Part shown: one piece after another, positions 1-8,460 of the stretch
Position numbering within the stretch: the stretch's first letter is position 1
How the letters are laid out: each line of letters opens with the position of its first letter
NCBI RefSeq assembly: GCF_011516755.1
Contig: NZ_WOSY01000003.1
Span: 186,001-250,000 of the forward strand
From: Acetobacter conturbans
Lineage (GTDB): Bacteria > Pseudomonadota > Alphaproteobacteria > Acetobacterales > Acetobacteraceae
Length of the DNA: 64,000 nucleotides
Direction of reading: 5' to 3'
Program-made: the position numbers and the translations under genes
The notes under the pieces: generated by a model
The model's input: only the letters and a program-made list of their open reading frames with translations
Database searches by the model: none
Told to the model about the DNA's origin: nothing

Positions 1-237
1 CATCACAAACGCAAGCTCCGGGCCGCAAAGGAAGGCGATTTCGCATCGCAGTTTCCGGCGCGTCTCATGCAGAAAGATATGCGGCTGCTCCTTGACGCGG
101 CAGCACGGGAAGTCGTGCCCGTTCCGACGCTTGCCGCCGCGACGCAACAACTTTCACTGGCACGCCGCCTTTCGCCGAATGAGGACTACTCCTCGCTTAT
201 TCGTGTCATGGAAAAAATCGTCGCGAATGACGACTGA
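1..237 (+). CDS. 3-hydroxyisobutyrate dehydrogenase-like oxidoreductase, C-terminal part
   Basis: This is the 3' end of a gene cut by the window edge; 78 residues remain and end in TGA at 235-237. The segment begins inside an all-helical domain and contains KDMRLLLDAA followed by a PVPTLAAATQQL stretch, a pattern known from the C-terminal NAD-binding domain of the beta-hydroxyacid dehydrogenase family (3-hydroxyisobutyrate, tartronate semialdehyde and related dehydrogenases). The Lys in KDM falls near the end of the catalytic helix region. The Rossmann domain lies outside the window, so the substrate cannot be assigned. An inverted-repeat element starts 18 bases after the stop. Confidence 0.7.
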   Translation, partial: HHKRKLRAAKEGDFASQFPARLMQKDMRLLLDAAAREVVPVPTLAAATQQLSLARRLSPNEDYSSLIRVMEKIVANDD

Positions 238-254
238 GGCAGAGTCGGCATTTT

Positions 255-418
255 AGAGGCTGTTTCAAAAGCTCTCTGCTGAGCGCGACCGCCCCTCAGG
301 GTGCGCGCGACCGGCGGGGGTTCTTGAGTATTGAAGCGAAACAGTCATGCAGGTCGTGCGCATCGAAGAGCGGACAACGCACGTCGCATCGCCAGTAGGG
401 AACTTTGAACACGCTTCT
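255..418. repeat. MITE-like inverted-repeat element, degenerate copy
   Basis: The left end shares the 20-base run beginning GGCTGTTTCAAAAGC with the copy at 34004-34162. The interior shares the exact run TGAAGCGAAACAGTCATGC (332-350). The right end is a decayed version of the inverted terminal repeat. There is no open reading frame, so this looks like a non-autonomous element. The terminal sequence resembles those of IS5-type elements, which is an inference from memory of such ends. Confidence 0.6.
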
Positions 419-428
419 TATAAAGGGT

Positions 429-1268
429 TCATCGCCCGCGCAGACCGGAGATCATGACCGCAAGTCGGTCGCCACTCCCCCGACCGGGCGTGTCCGGCCC
501 CACAGGACCACGCTTCAAATCCCGCATGGCCAGCACGACGGGCAGCGTCGCCAGCCGTGCTCGTCGAATCAGGGACCGGTCGGGCAGGAATGCTTCTCCC
601 TCAATGGAAAGCCGTTTTAGCAGAGCGCCAAGGCGATCATCGTTCAGCAACGCCACTCCATCGGAGTCATGAGGCAACCCCGCATCCTGAAGGGCTTCTT
701 CGGGAAGGGGCATACGTCCGCTCAGCAGCACCTGCGGCAGATGGCGGATGAGCGACCCCACACCAAACGCGGCACCAGCCTGACTGACCGCATCAAGCAG
801 GGTCTTGTCCTGAATGCCCAGCAGATGCCCTACGATCCGCTGCATCTCACCGGCACCGTCGCGCATCGCCTTTCGCCATGCCGTCCAGTCCGGCAGCCGA
901 CAGAGTTCGGCCTCCCGTGCGTCGATGAGCGTCAGCAGGGAAGAAGGGGCGATTCTTCCACTTTCCAGCAGATCCGCCAGCGCGATCGCCACATCATGAC
1001 GCGCCTGTCGCCCGACATTGGGGTTCTCCACCACATCCCGCCACCATTGCAGACGGATGAGGCCCGCCATCGGGCCTGTCACCGACGCCGAAACCGGCAG
1101 CACCAGTGCTTTCGACAGCTCACAATTCAGGGCAATGATCGCAAAGACGGCCTCCCGCGTGGCTGGAGGGAGGAACATCGCGCAGAAAAAGCGGTCCGGA
1201 TCACAGAGTTGTGCGATCGACCCGCATGACTTTTCTACGGAATGCGTGGGATCCTTTTGCGCGCTCAC
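429..1268 (-). CDS. squalene/phytoene synthase-family protein, NDUFAF6-like
   Basis: The 279-residue product has the all-alpha fold signature of the squalene/phytoene synthase family: DPDRFFCAMFLPP near residue 23, then a LQWWRDVVE motif near residue 73. The two aspartate-rich DxxxD motifs that bind Mg-prenyl diphosphate in true synthases are not evident. That points to the alphaproteobacterial group related to the mitochondrial complex I assembly factor NDUFAF6 rather than to carotenoid or hopanoid synthesis. There are no hopanoid or carotenoid genes beside it. It is transcribed away from sodB, with a shared promoter region at 1269-1403. Family membership is fairly sure; the function is inferred. 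Confidence 0.65.
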   Translation of the reverse strand: MSAQKDPTHSVEKSCGSIAQLCDPDRFFCAMFLPPATREAVFAIIALNCELSKALVLPVSASVTGPMAGLIRLQWWRDVVENPNVGRQARHDVAIALADLLESGRIAPSSLLTLIDAREAELCRLPDWTAWRKAMRDGAGEMQRIVGHLLGIQDKTLLDAVSQAGAAFGVGSLIRHLPQVLLSGRMPLPEEALQDAGLPHDSDGVALLNDDRLGALLKRLSIEGEAFLPDRSLIRRARLATLPVVLAMRDLKRGPVGPDTPGRGSGDRLAVMISGLRGR

Positions 1269-1371
1269 ACCGTTGAACCTTTTAGAGAAGCTACACGCCG
1301 CCTATCACGGAAGGGTCTCTTGACGACCATCCTGACGGCACATAGCTGTTGAGGGCGACATCGTCTCGCCC

Positions 1372-1387
1372 TGCAATCGTGATTGCA
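1372..1387. promoter_or_regulatory. dyad operator candidate upstream of sodB
   Basis: TGCAATC and GATTGCA form a perfect 7-bp inverted repeat separated by GT, ending 4 bases before the sodB ribosome binding site (AAGGAG, 1392-1397). TGCAA-spacer-TTGCA dyads are known for Fur/Mur-family metal regulators in alphaproteobacteria, and an iron superoxide dismutase is a usual target. The assignment to Fur or Mur is inference. Confidence 0.4.
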
Positions 1388-1403
1388 TTCCAAGGAGATT
1401 ATC

Positions 1404-2012
1404 ATGGCGTTTGAACTGCCTGCCCTTCCCTACTCCTATAACGCGCTTGCCTCGAAAGGCATGTGCCAGGAGACGCTGGAACTCCATCACGACAAGCATC
1501 ATCAGGCTTATGTGACGGCTCTGAACAACTTCGTCGCGGCGAAGCCGGAACTTCAGGGCAAGTCGCTCGACGAGATCATCCTTGCCGTCAAGGGTGACGC
1601 AGCACAGGCTCCCGTGTTCAACAATGCCGGTCAGCATTGGAACCACATCCTGTTCTGGCAGAACCTGTCCTCGAACGGTGGCGCTATTCCGCCGGCCCTT
1701 GAAGCCAAGATCAAGGAAGATCTGGGCAGCGTCGAGGCGTTCAAGGAAGAATTCAAGAAAGCCGCCATCTCACAGTTCGGCTCCGGCTGGGCGTGGCTGG
1801 TTCTTTCTCCGAGCGGCAAGCTCGCCGTGACCAAGACCGCCAACGGCTCGAACCCGCTGGCCGAAGGTCAGGGCACCACCCTGCTGGGCCTCGACGTGTG
1901 GGAGCACGCTTACTACCTCGACTTCCGCAACCGTCGTCCGGACTACATCACCAACTATCTCGACAAGCTTGCCAATTACGAGTTTGCCGAAGCTCAGCTG
2001 AAGGCTGCCTGA
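1404..2012 (+). CDS. sodB: superoxide dismutase [Fe]
   Basis: Converts superoxide to oxygen and hydrogen peroxide, expected in the cytoplasm. The 202-residue protein shows the Fe/Mn-SOD layout: an N-terminal helical hairpin with the first His ligand in the LELHHDKHH region, NNAGQHWNHILFW with the second His, and the DVWEHAYYLDF signature supplying Asp and His. The active-site Gln in NAGQHW on the N-terminal domain is the arrangement of Fe-type enzymes. The ATG at 1404 is chosen because AAGGAG lies 6 bases upstream and the family starts MAFELP; an upstream in-frame ATG at 1383 lacks a ribosome site. A dyad operator candidate precedes the gene and a strong terminator follows, so it is monocistronic. 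Confidence 0.95.
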   Translation: MAFELPALPYSYNALASKGMCQETLELHHDKHHQAYVTALNNFVAAKPELQGKSLDEIILAVKGDAAQAPVFNNAGQHWNHILFWQNLSSNGGAIPPALEAKIKEDLGSVEAFKEEFKKAAISQFGSGWAWLVLSPSGKLAVTKTANGSNPLAEGQGTTLLGLDVWEHAYYLDFRNRRPDYITNYLDKLANYEFAEAQLKAA

Positions 2013-2021
2013 GCAGACAAA

Positions 2022-2051
2022 AAAAGGGCCGGAGTAATTTCCGGCCCTTTT
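2022..2051 (+). terminator. rho-independent terminator of sodB
   Basis: AAAAGGGCCGGA and its exact complement TCCGGCCCTTTT form a 12-bp stem with a 6-base loop, starting 9 bases after the sodB stop. The flanking A and T runs give it a bidirectional look. The following 2052-2278 is AT-rich and holds no recognisable gene. Confidence 0.9.
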
Positions 2052-2278
2052 CATGATGTCAATTCAGCAGGCAAAACACCCGACACAATGTCGGCTTGCA
2101 ATAAAGTAGTTTTCAATAAATCAGGAATATATACTTCCAGTTTCAATATATTTCATGATTCTGAAAATGACAGAATCAAAATAAAGTACAGAAATATCTT
2201 TTTCTTAAATGGAAAGCGCACATCCCGGCATCTTCATTGCCAATGAATGGCGCGAAATACTTTCTTCAAATGATCAGG

Positions 2279-2800
2279 TCAGCCTTTGCTTCCCCACGCG
2301 GCGAGCAAATCGACGATCGCCTGTGAGGTCATCTGTCGCGCATGTGACAAAGCGAGCACCGCTCCCCCATTCAGCAGTTTGCCATCTGCGGACAGAACCA
2401 GAACGGCTGGCACGGCTTCGACTTCCGCCCCATACTGTCGCGAAATATCCATGTTCTCATTGCGACGGGCAACGTTGACAAGCGCAACCTCGAAGTTCTG
2501 GGCGACCCAGGCAGAGACCGAAGGAAGAGCCAGCACACCGGACACAGCCCAGCAGTCCGGAGACCAGTTCCCACCAAAAATCAGCAGGACGGGACGGCCA
2601 CTCACCTTCGCCCGACTGAATGCCCCGGCAACAGCAGCGGACGCCCCCTGCGAGGCTGCGTAAGGCACCACAACCGGCCGCACAGGCTCATTCGTCAAAG
2701 TCGGGGTTGGCGTCATGGTTCGGGCCAGGGCAACGGAACAGGTCAGCCCCCCCGCGACGATGCCCATCATCGCCCGCAACATCAGTGTATTCAAACGCAT
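2279..2800 (-). CDS. exported thioredoxin-fold protein with incomplete CxxC
   Basis: The 173-residue product has a signal peptide (hydrophobic stretch about residues 8-25, with an Ala-rich cleavage region), then a thioredoxin fold: RPVLLIFGGNWSPDCW, a central beta-alpha unit, and cis-proline context VPAVLVL. The usual WCxxC reads WSPDC, so the first, nucleophilic cysteine is replaced by Ser. A normal dithiol oxidoreductase activity is therefore unlikely; a structural, monothiol or chaperone role is possible. The ATG at 2800 is preferred because AGGAG sits just upstream; the ATG at 2818 has no such site. It stands alone between the sodB terminator and the methyltransferase gene. Fold fairly sure, role unknown. 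Confidence 0.65.
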   Translation of the reverse strand: MRLNTLMLRAMMGIVAGGLTCSVALARTMTPTPTLTNEPVRPVVVPYAASQGASAAVAGAFSRAKVSGRPVLLIFGGNWSPDCWAVSGVLALPSVSAWVAQNFEVALVNVARRNENMDISRQYGAEVEAVPAVLVLSADGKLLNGGAVLALSHARQMTSQAIVDLLAAWGSKG

Positions 2801-2878
2801 CACAGCTCCTCTCTCCATGGACCGTGATGTCGTCTTTTCTCTGTCACAACGGACATCCGCAACAACAGAATGTTTCTT

Positions 2879-3811
2879 TCAGAACATTCCGTCTTCTGCC
2901 CAGAAGAACGTCACCTCATGCTTGTTGTGGTACAGATGGGCGATGTGCGCTCCCGGAATGGCGGCGAACTCATCCAGAATGGCAAAATCGGTTTCGCCCT
3001 GAAACTTTATGCTCATCACAATCCGCGCCGTTCGGTTTGCTTCGATCCACCGTCTGACAAGTGCCAGAAGCCGCTCCGGATAAGCGATCACATCGGAAAA
3101 GAGCCAGTCCACACGAGGTTCGTTCTGAGGATCAAGACCAAAGGCGCTCTCCTGCCGGAAGGACACACCCGGCATCGCTGCGACGGAAGGTGCCAGCGGC
3201 GCACGATCCACGGCCGTCACCGAGGCTCCAAGGGCCGCAATGGCCCATGTCCAGCCGCCCGGCGTGGCTCCCAGGTCGAAACAGGTTTCGCCGGGGTGAG
3301 GCCAGCGCCCCAGCCGGGTGCAGGCCTCCCAGAGCTTCAGATAGGCCCGTGACGGTGGACCTTCCCGATCCTCGACGAATTTCGGTTCGCCCATCGGAAA
3401 CGGACTTGTCTTGGACTGCGAAAAAAGCAGCCTGTCCGGCGCCAGCAGCGTCCACGCCCCTAAGGGACTGGCAGGAGGCTGTTGCGGAAAGGCCAGTGGT
3501 GCTGCTTTCACCGGCGGCAATTTTTCGGAGATCAGCGAAGCGCGGCGGAAAAAATCCACCGGCACGGCGGCCCAGTTCCGCTGGCGGCTTTTCAGGAGAC
3601 GCGCGGCCTCCCCGATCGATGCGATCGTCTGTGTCTCGGGGGCGGTCCATACGTCCAGCGCCCATACGCTCTGAACGGGTGGCGCAGCGCAAAGGGCCAG
3701 TCGTCCCCACCATGAAACGGCAGGTGCACCGAGCCGCTCAAGCTCTCTATGGAGCACGACTTCATAGCCGGGAGGTGCGACGTATACGCTGCCGATCGTT
3801 GTCTCAGTCAT
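2879..3811 (-). CDS. FtsJ/RlmM-like SAM-dependent RNA 2'-O-methyltransferase
   Basis: The roughly 310-residue protein has an N-terminal THUMP-like or adaptor region and a Rossmann-type methyltransferase domain. Motif I reads FDLGATPGGWTWA. The K-D-K-E tetrad of 2'-O-ribose methyltransferases is visible as KLWEA, SDVIAYP, SIKFQG and NKHEVTFF. It most resembles the RlmM group, which modifies C2498 of 23S rRNA in E. coli; the exact target here is inferred. The ATG at 3811 is chosen because it overlaps the stop of the upstream DUF423 gene (ATGACTGA), indicating translational coupling; a start at 3841 would lie deep inside that gene. Confidence 0.75.
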   Translation of the reverse strand: MTETTIGSVYVAPPGYEVVLHRELERLGAPAVSWWGRLALCAAPPVQSVWALDVWTAPETQTIASIGEAARLLKSRQRNWAAVPVDFFRRASLISEKLPPVKAAPLAFPQQPPASPLGAWTLLAPDRLLFSQSKTSPFPMGEPKFVEDREGPPSRAYLKLWEACTRLGRWPHPGETCFDLGATPGGWTWAIAALGASVTAVDRAPLAPSVAAMPGVSFRQESAFGLDPQNEPRVDWLFSDVIAYPERLLALVRRWIEANRTARIVMSIKFQGETDFAILDEFAAIPGAHIAHLYHNKHEVTFFWAEDGMF

Positions 3812-4181
3812 GATCGAACAGGAACCCCACTCCAAGAACAACCCATGACAGGATCAGCAAGGATCCCCCCGTGGGAGCGACCGCACCGAAATGGTGGCCT
3901 GAAAAAGCCGTCGCATAGAGCGCACCGCAGAAGAGGGCTGTGCCCGGAAGCATCATGCTTCCCGCCAGCGCCTGCACCCGTGATGGCTTGCGCAGGCCCA
4001 CACCCAGCGCGAGCAAAGCCAGAGCGTGCCACATCTGCATCTGCACGGCTTCGCGCACAATATCCCGCCCTTCCGGCAACCCGAACCGCTCAGCCGGAAG
4101 GTGAGCTGCCACCGCTCCCATCACGACGGCGGCCGCTGCCATCCAGGCGCCCAGAAGCCGCCAAATTCGCGCGATGTTCAT
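3804..4181 (-). CDS. DUF423 small integral membrane protein
   Basis: The 125-residue protein has four predicted membrane segments (about residues 7-27, 48-63, 71-92 and 100-121). The motif GAVAAHLPAERF after the first helix and the MWHALALLALG segment are typical of the DUF423 family (E. coli YgdD type). The function of that family is not established. It is the first gene of a two-gene unit with the RlmM-like methyltransferase, overlapping it by 8 bases; E. coli also has the two families side by side, which supports both calls. Confidence 0.8.
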   Translation of the reverse strand: MNIARIWRLLGAWMAAAAVVMGAVAAHLPAERFGLPEGRDIVREAVQMQMWHALALLALGVGLRKPSRVQALAGSMMLPGTALFCGALYATAFSGHHFGAVAPTGGSLLILSWVVLGVGFLFDHD

Positions 4182-4362
4182 AGTGATCCTTCTTTCGTGG
4201 AACCGCCCCCGTCAAAGAGGCGTCATATCCGTGCCCCGGAGCGCTTGCCGATTGTGCCGATACTCTTCCTCGTGGTAACCGCGAGAAAGGAAACCGGCAA
4301 GAAAACCAATCAATGGCGTGACACGGTTTCCACGGGAAATACCCGCAACAAAGAGTATGACC

Positions 4363-4944
4363 ATGAAAACATTCAGCAAGATTGCAGCTGTCGCCGCCCT
4401 GACTGGCCTTGCCGCCTGCGCCACCACTCCGCCGCCTGCTCCTCCCGCTCCGCCGCCGCCGGCTGCCCTGTCCGACACGGACGCGACGTTCGTGCAGACT
4501 GTCGCCCAGATCAACCTTGCCGAAACGGCGCTGGGCAAGCTTGCAGCCACTAATGCCGGCACGGCTGGCGTCAAAAACTACGCACAGCACATGGTGACCG
4601 ATCACACCGCAGCCGAAGATCAGCTGACGACCATCGCATCGGGTCATGGTGTCACGCTTCCCACCGATCCGAATGCTGACGATCAGAAGACGATCAAGAC
4701 ACTGGGAGCCGAAAAAGGCGCCACCTTTGATCGTGCCTATGTCGCCAACGCCATCACCGGCCACACCAAGGCGGTCAAGCTCGCCAGCGACGAAGCCGCT
4801 TCCACAACGGATGCGGACCTGAAGTCCTTTGCACAGTCTTTCCAGAAGACGGCACAGGCGCATCTTGAAGCTGCCGAAGCTCTCAAGAACCATCGTGGTC
4901 ATACAGGTGTCTATCGCGGGCATCGCCACGCGCACACGCACTGA
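4363..4944 (+). CDS. DUF4142 lipoprotein
   Basis: A 193-residue protein with a lipoprotein signal peptide: positive N-terminus MKTFSK, hydrophobic core and lipobox LAAC at about residues 15-18. A proline/alanine linker follows and then a DUF4142 four-helix domain (ferritin-like fold) with FVQTVAQINLAETALG and QHMVTDHTAAEDQL. The tail is His/Arg-rich. Predicted to sit in the outer or inner membrane facing the periplasm. DUF4142 proteins are common in Acetobacteraceae and often linked to stress; no enzyme activity is known. The start at 4363 follows AAAGAG at a good distance; the ORF opens further upstream at 4318 without a ribosome site. Confidence 0.8.
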   Translation: MKTFSKIAAVAALTGLAACATTPPPAPPAPPPPAALSDTDATFVQTVAQINLAETALGKLAATNAGTAGVKNYAQHMVTDHTAAEDQLTTIASGHGVTLPTDPNADDQKTIKTLGAEKGATFDRAYVANAITGHTKAVKLASDEAASTTDADLKSFAQSFQKTAQAHLEAAEALKNHRGHTGVYRGHRHAHTH

Positions 4945-4955
4945 GTCCAAAAGCC

Positions 4956-4984
4956 GTTTCGGGAGCTATGACCGCTCCCGAAAC
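4956..4984 (+). terminator. terminator after the DUF4142 gene
   Basis: GTTTCGGGAGC and GCTCCCGAAAC form a perfect 11-bp stem with a 7-base loop, followed by CGTTTT, 12 bases after the stop codon. Confidence 0.85.
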
Positions 4985-4990
4985 CGTTTT

Positions 4991-6264
4991 CGCAGGATAC
5001 GCTCCTGCCTGATGATGTGCTCTGACAGAGTCCTTTACGCAGCAAGGTCATTTCTGCACGTCCGAGCCAATACGCCTCCACCGGAACACCCTGTTACCGC
5101 CTCCTCCGGTGCTACATGATAATTCGGGATATGAACTGTTTATCTCAGCTCTTTATTCAACTCGAATTCTTCACGAATTTTTTTCTAAAACCAATCGAAC
5201 GTCATCTGTTCTGGTGCTGTTTTTCGTAATAAGTATGGTTTTCTTACTTACGGCATCTGCATCGGCCGAAATACATCCGCAGAGAGAGCTGATAGCGGGC
5301 ACATGTCTGATGTCTCTGCCGCATGAACTGACGTTCTTGTTGAGAAAAACGGGATCTCATCCAGACTACCGCGGGTTTTCGCCTTATGGTGCGCCTCCCC
5401 TAGTGAGCAACCCTTCATGCTATGCTGGACCACCCACCACATTCAGACAGCGACAATCACGCCACAGGCTTTAGAGCCCTTTTGGAAATTGCTGTTCGCT
5501 TTCAAAGGCAAGCTGTCCGCAAGGCGCTTAACCGCCAGATTGACTGTTTCCGGCCGGTTCCATGTTTCACCTCTGCACCACGTGGGGGCTTCCAGTCTGA
5601 AACAGGAATTTCCAAAAAGACTCTTACCATTCCGGTCACCCATCCTGCCGGTAAAGCATCATGGTCGCCGCCCATCAGAATGTGTTCGTCACCCGATATG
5701 AAGCAACGCGCGCATCAGAAAATCATATTTCTAATCCGTGATCTTTCGGAATAATGAATATTCCTGATGGCCTCTTTTTAATCATGCGCGTTCTTCAGGA
5801 CGTCCGCGTCAACCAACAGGCATGATGTTTTACCAATCGGCATGCCCTGCGAAACGCTTGGCAATGCAAATACCAGTTGGCTGCACTCCCGCAGCTTCGA
5901 ATCAGATTTTATCTCAATATACGCATGAATGGCCTGAATGCCGTTTCCACAACAGGCTTACAATGTCGAGAAATTTGATAATGTTCATGATATCAGGCGT
6001 CGTACAGCCAGTATTTACAATATGACGTAAGGCTAGTTTTTATGGAGAATACAACATGGACATGCGTTACCCTTCGCTCGTGCCATGAGCGTTAAATTGC
6101 GACGTAAAAAACGTCACTCATAAGTGCTGCTTGCTATCGATTTACAGTTTAAACATCACAACCGCAAGTAATACAAAGAATAACGCTTCTTCTGCACCAC
6201 AAAGGAGCTGTCAGTTTAACTTTTGAAGGGCAACCCTGAGTCTCTTTGATATGTCAGGCAATTT
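4991..6264. other. 1.3 kb gene-poor stretch
   Basis: No gene is supported here. It is less GC-rich than its surroundings. The longest open frame (5109-5474, plus) contains a hydrophobic stretch ending in ASASA-E like a signal cleavage site near 5225-5270, but the rest matches nothing I know. A tiny frame of 10 codons (6056-6088, MDMRYPSLVP) follows GGAG and is itself followed by a small hairpin, GACGT/ACGTC, at 6101-6115; a leader-peptide role is speculation, as no gene follows on that strand. Confidence 0.4.
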
Positions 6265-6789
6265 TCAAACCTGCGTGTCATCTGCGGTGATCACCGAAAA
6301 ACGCCGGACCGCTACAAGTTCAGAGATGAGTGCAGGAAAAAGGCAACTGGCCATCGGCAGACCTATGACGACACCGGCGATGCCATGCAGGGCAAACGAT
6401 AACCATAGAAACGATTTTGTCCTGCCATCAACCGCAGCAATGAAACTCAGCAAGCCGCATACAGCAAGAAAAGCCGGCGCATACCGGAAAATAACCGTAT
6501 GGGAAAATGGCCGGGCACCCACGGCATGTCCCACCCCCGCGACAGCATCTCCGATCTGACGGCCGGTGGTCAGCCACAGGGCGAGATCGAACAGAAGCCT
6601 GAAAGGGAGAAAAAGCGCTTCCAGAACACTCTGGAGCAGAAACAGAAAGCCTGAGAGCAGGTCTGGAACCAGAAGAACAGCGAGTGTACAGGCGCACGAT
6701 ATCGCAACGACGGCCTTAAGAAGTCGCGCGCCCTCCACCGCTCGGGAACCAGAAGAGGTAGAAGGAAGGACCTTCAGTCCTTCCACCAT
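6265..6789 (-). CDS. hypothetical membrane protein
   Basis: The 174-residue product has about four hydrophobic segments (roughly residues 24-46, 47-73, 102-119 and 126-157) separated by short polar loops. I do not recognise the family. Its ATG lies inside the 3' end of the coiled-coil gene 6774-7454, overlapping it by 16 bases, so the two are probably translationally coupled and may act together. Codon usage and GC resemble the neighbours. Confidence 0.5.
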   Translation of the reverse strand: MVEGLKVLPSTSSGSRAVEGARLLKAVVAISCACTLAVLLVPDLLSGFLFLLQSVLEALFLPFRLLFDLALWLTTGRQIGDAVAGVGHAVGARPFSHTVIFRYAPAFLAVCGLLSFIAAVDGRTKSFLWLSFALHGIAGVVIGLPMASCLFPALISELVAVRRFSVITADDTQV

Positions 6790-7454
6790 TTGATAGGCTG
6801 CTGTCCGTCTTCGTCCACAGCGATCTCTGCATCGTTGGAGCCGGATTTAGGCTTTACCGACGTTGATTTGGTCTGCTGCCGGAATGCCTTGATCTCGGCG
6901 TGAGCCAGCTTTACCGCAGCGCGCTCATTCTCGAGTTCGACAGTCCGTTCTGCGAGTTCCATGTCCCGCGTGGCCAGAGCCTGTTTCAGTTCCGAAACCA
7001 GAACTTCCGCATGACCGAGGCGCGTTTCCAGAGACCGGTGGCTCATTTCCAGTTCGTGAACCAGACGCTCGGCTTCAGCTCTCGCCCGCTTTTCATTTTC
7101 CAGCGCGCGGTTTGCAACCTTCGTATCGCTGTCGCCGGAAACGGACAATGTGGCGCGCGCCGGAGCCCGTGAAAACGGGTTGTGCTCAACGGGAATATCG
7201 CCATCCCGCACAAAACGACGCTTGCGGAACTGTCCTGAACTGTCCTGAGCGGGACGCGGCGAGAGGCGAAGCTGATCATTCGCTTTCGGACGCTCACCCG
7301 ATGATGAAGGAGAAGAAGAGGGTTTCGCCTTATGGGAACCCATCCGATTCAGCGCCCGCAGCGCTGCCTGTTCCACATCATGATCGACAGGCTCATCCTG
7401 CACGGAATCCTGCCTCTGATGAGTCATTTTCAATAATCTGCTTTCCACCAGCAT
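6774..7454 (-). CDS. hypothetical coiled-coil protein
   Basis: A 226-residue protein with a disordered, Ser/Pro-rich N-terminal half and a long coiled coil from about residue 112 to 195 (ALENEKRARAEAERLVHELE and following heptads). It ends in a conserved-looking QPIKWWKD tail. There is no signal peptide. The function is unknown; a scaffold or cell-envelope partner of the downstream membrane protein is possible from the overlap. Another in-frame ATG at 7427 (MTHQRQ) is an equally possible start. Confidence 0.55.
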   Translation of the reverse strand: MLVESRLLKMTHQRQDSVQDEPVDHDVEQAALRALNRMGSHKAKPSSSPSSSGERPKANDQLRLSPRPAQDSSGQFRKRRFVRDGDIPVEHNPFSRAPARATLSVSGDSDTKVANRALENEKRARAEAERLVHELEMSHRSLETRLGHAEVLVSELKQALATRDMELAERTVELENERAAVKLAHAEIKAFRQQTKSTSVKPKSGSNDAEIAVDEDGQQPIKWWKD

Positions 7455-7738
7455 TCTTTCAAAATATTGCCCATCCCGACGTCACTGTTCCGCAAAAGCC
7501 CCGAAGCAATGCGAACATGAAAATCATCAGATGGAGCTTGAATAAGAGCACCGCAATTTGCGGCGCCCCTCTCGTCGGCGCCATGCACCGACTTCATCTT
7601 TCGATTGGATTAGGCCAGCACGTAACATGAAGCCATACAGACATCAAGAAACAAAGCGCGACTTTTTATTGAATAGCGACCGGATCGACTGACATGAACA
7701 ATATGTAAATACCATGACGACTGCCGGGGCTGCCTTGC

Positions 7739-8320
7739 TCACGCGCCACCGGAAAACAGGGACGCGCCCGGCTGCCACAGAACGTCTGCCCGACCGTCTT
7801 CGTTGAGATGCCTGCTCAGCACAAAGAAGTAATCAGACAATCTGTTCAAAATCGGGCCCATGGCGGGGTTGATCGTCTTTTCCTGCGACAGGGCGATAAT
7901 CGTCCGTTCCGCCTTCCGCACGGCTGTCCGCGCGACATGCGCCCACGCCGCAGCGACGGTTCCGCCGGGCAGCACGAAACTTTTCAGGGGTGCCTGACAC
8001 GCACGAAGCCGCTCGATTTCAGCTTCCAGCGCGGGAAGAATATCCGTGCTCACCCGTTTCGCACGGGCAGATCCCTCCGGCATGCAGAGATCGCCGCCCA
8101 TGTCGAACAGCAGGTTCTGCACCGCCATCAGGCGGTCTGAGAGGATCGGATCGCCCGGATCGACATGACTGCGCAGCACGCCGATCGTGGCGTTCGTTTC
8201 GTCCAGAACCCCGATAGCTTCGATATGGAGATCGGCTTTGCTGAGGCGCGTGCCGTCCCCGAGAGATGTCTCTCCCTTGTCACCGCCACGCGTGACAATC
8301 CGATCGATTCTGACAGCCAT
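7739..8320 (-). CDS. PduO-type ATP:cob(I)alamin adenosyltransferase
   Basis: Transfers the adenosyl group of ATP to cob(I)alamin or cob(I)yrinic acid diamide, giving adenosylcobalamin. The 193-residue protein starts MAVRIDRIVTRGGDKGETSL, the ATP-binding N-terminal motif of the PduO type, and carries the helical-bundle motifs DETNATIGVLRSH and FVLPGG near residue 112; the C-terminus has NRLSDYFFVLSRHLN. The start at 8320 is chosen because homologues begin at this motif and GGACGG precedes it; the frame extends to 8374 without support. No other cobalamin gene is adjacent, so its substrate source cannot be told from context. Confidence 0.9.
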   Translation of the reverse strand: MAVRIDRIVTRGGDKGETSLGDGTRLSKADLHIEAIGVLDETNATIGVLRSHVDPGDPILSDRLMAVQNLLFDMGGDLCMPEGSARAKRVSTDILPALEAEIERLRACQAPLKSFVLPGGTVAAAWAHVARTAVRKAERTIIALSQEKTINPAMGPILNRLSDYFFVLSRHLNEDGRADVLWQPGASLFSGGA

Positions 8321-8460
8321 ATTCCGTCCTGTCTTCGTTATTGTCCCGGAAACAAACACCTGACACCGCCGCACGCGAGGAGGACAGGTGGCCAGAAATC
8401 CTCATCCGACGCCGATCATGGAGAACGGCACGCCTTTTCTGTCAACCTCTCAGGCTGCCG

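Noticed and set aside
429..1268. Carotenoid or hopanoid biosynthesis gene
   Set aside because: The DxxxD metal-binding motifs are not seen and no other terpenoid gene lies nearby.
5109..5474. 121-codon plus-strand frame with a signal-peptide-like segment
   Set aside because: No ribosome site, no family features, and several other frames of similar quality overlap it; kept only as a remark.
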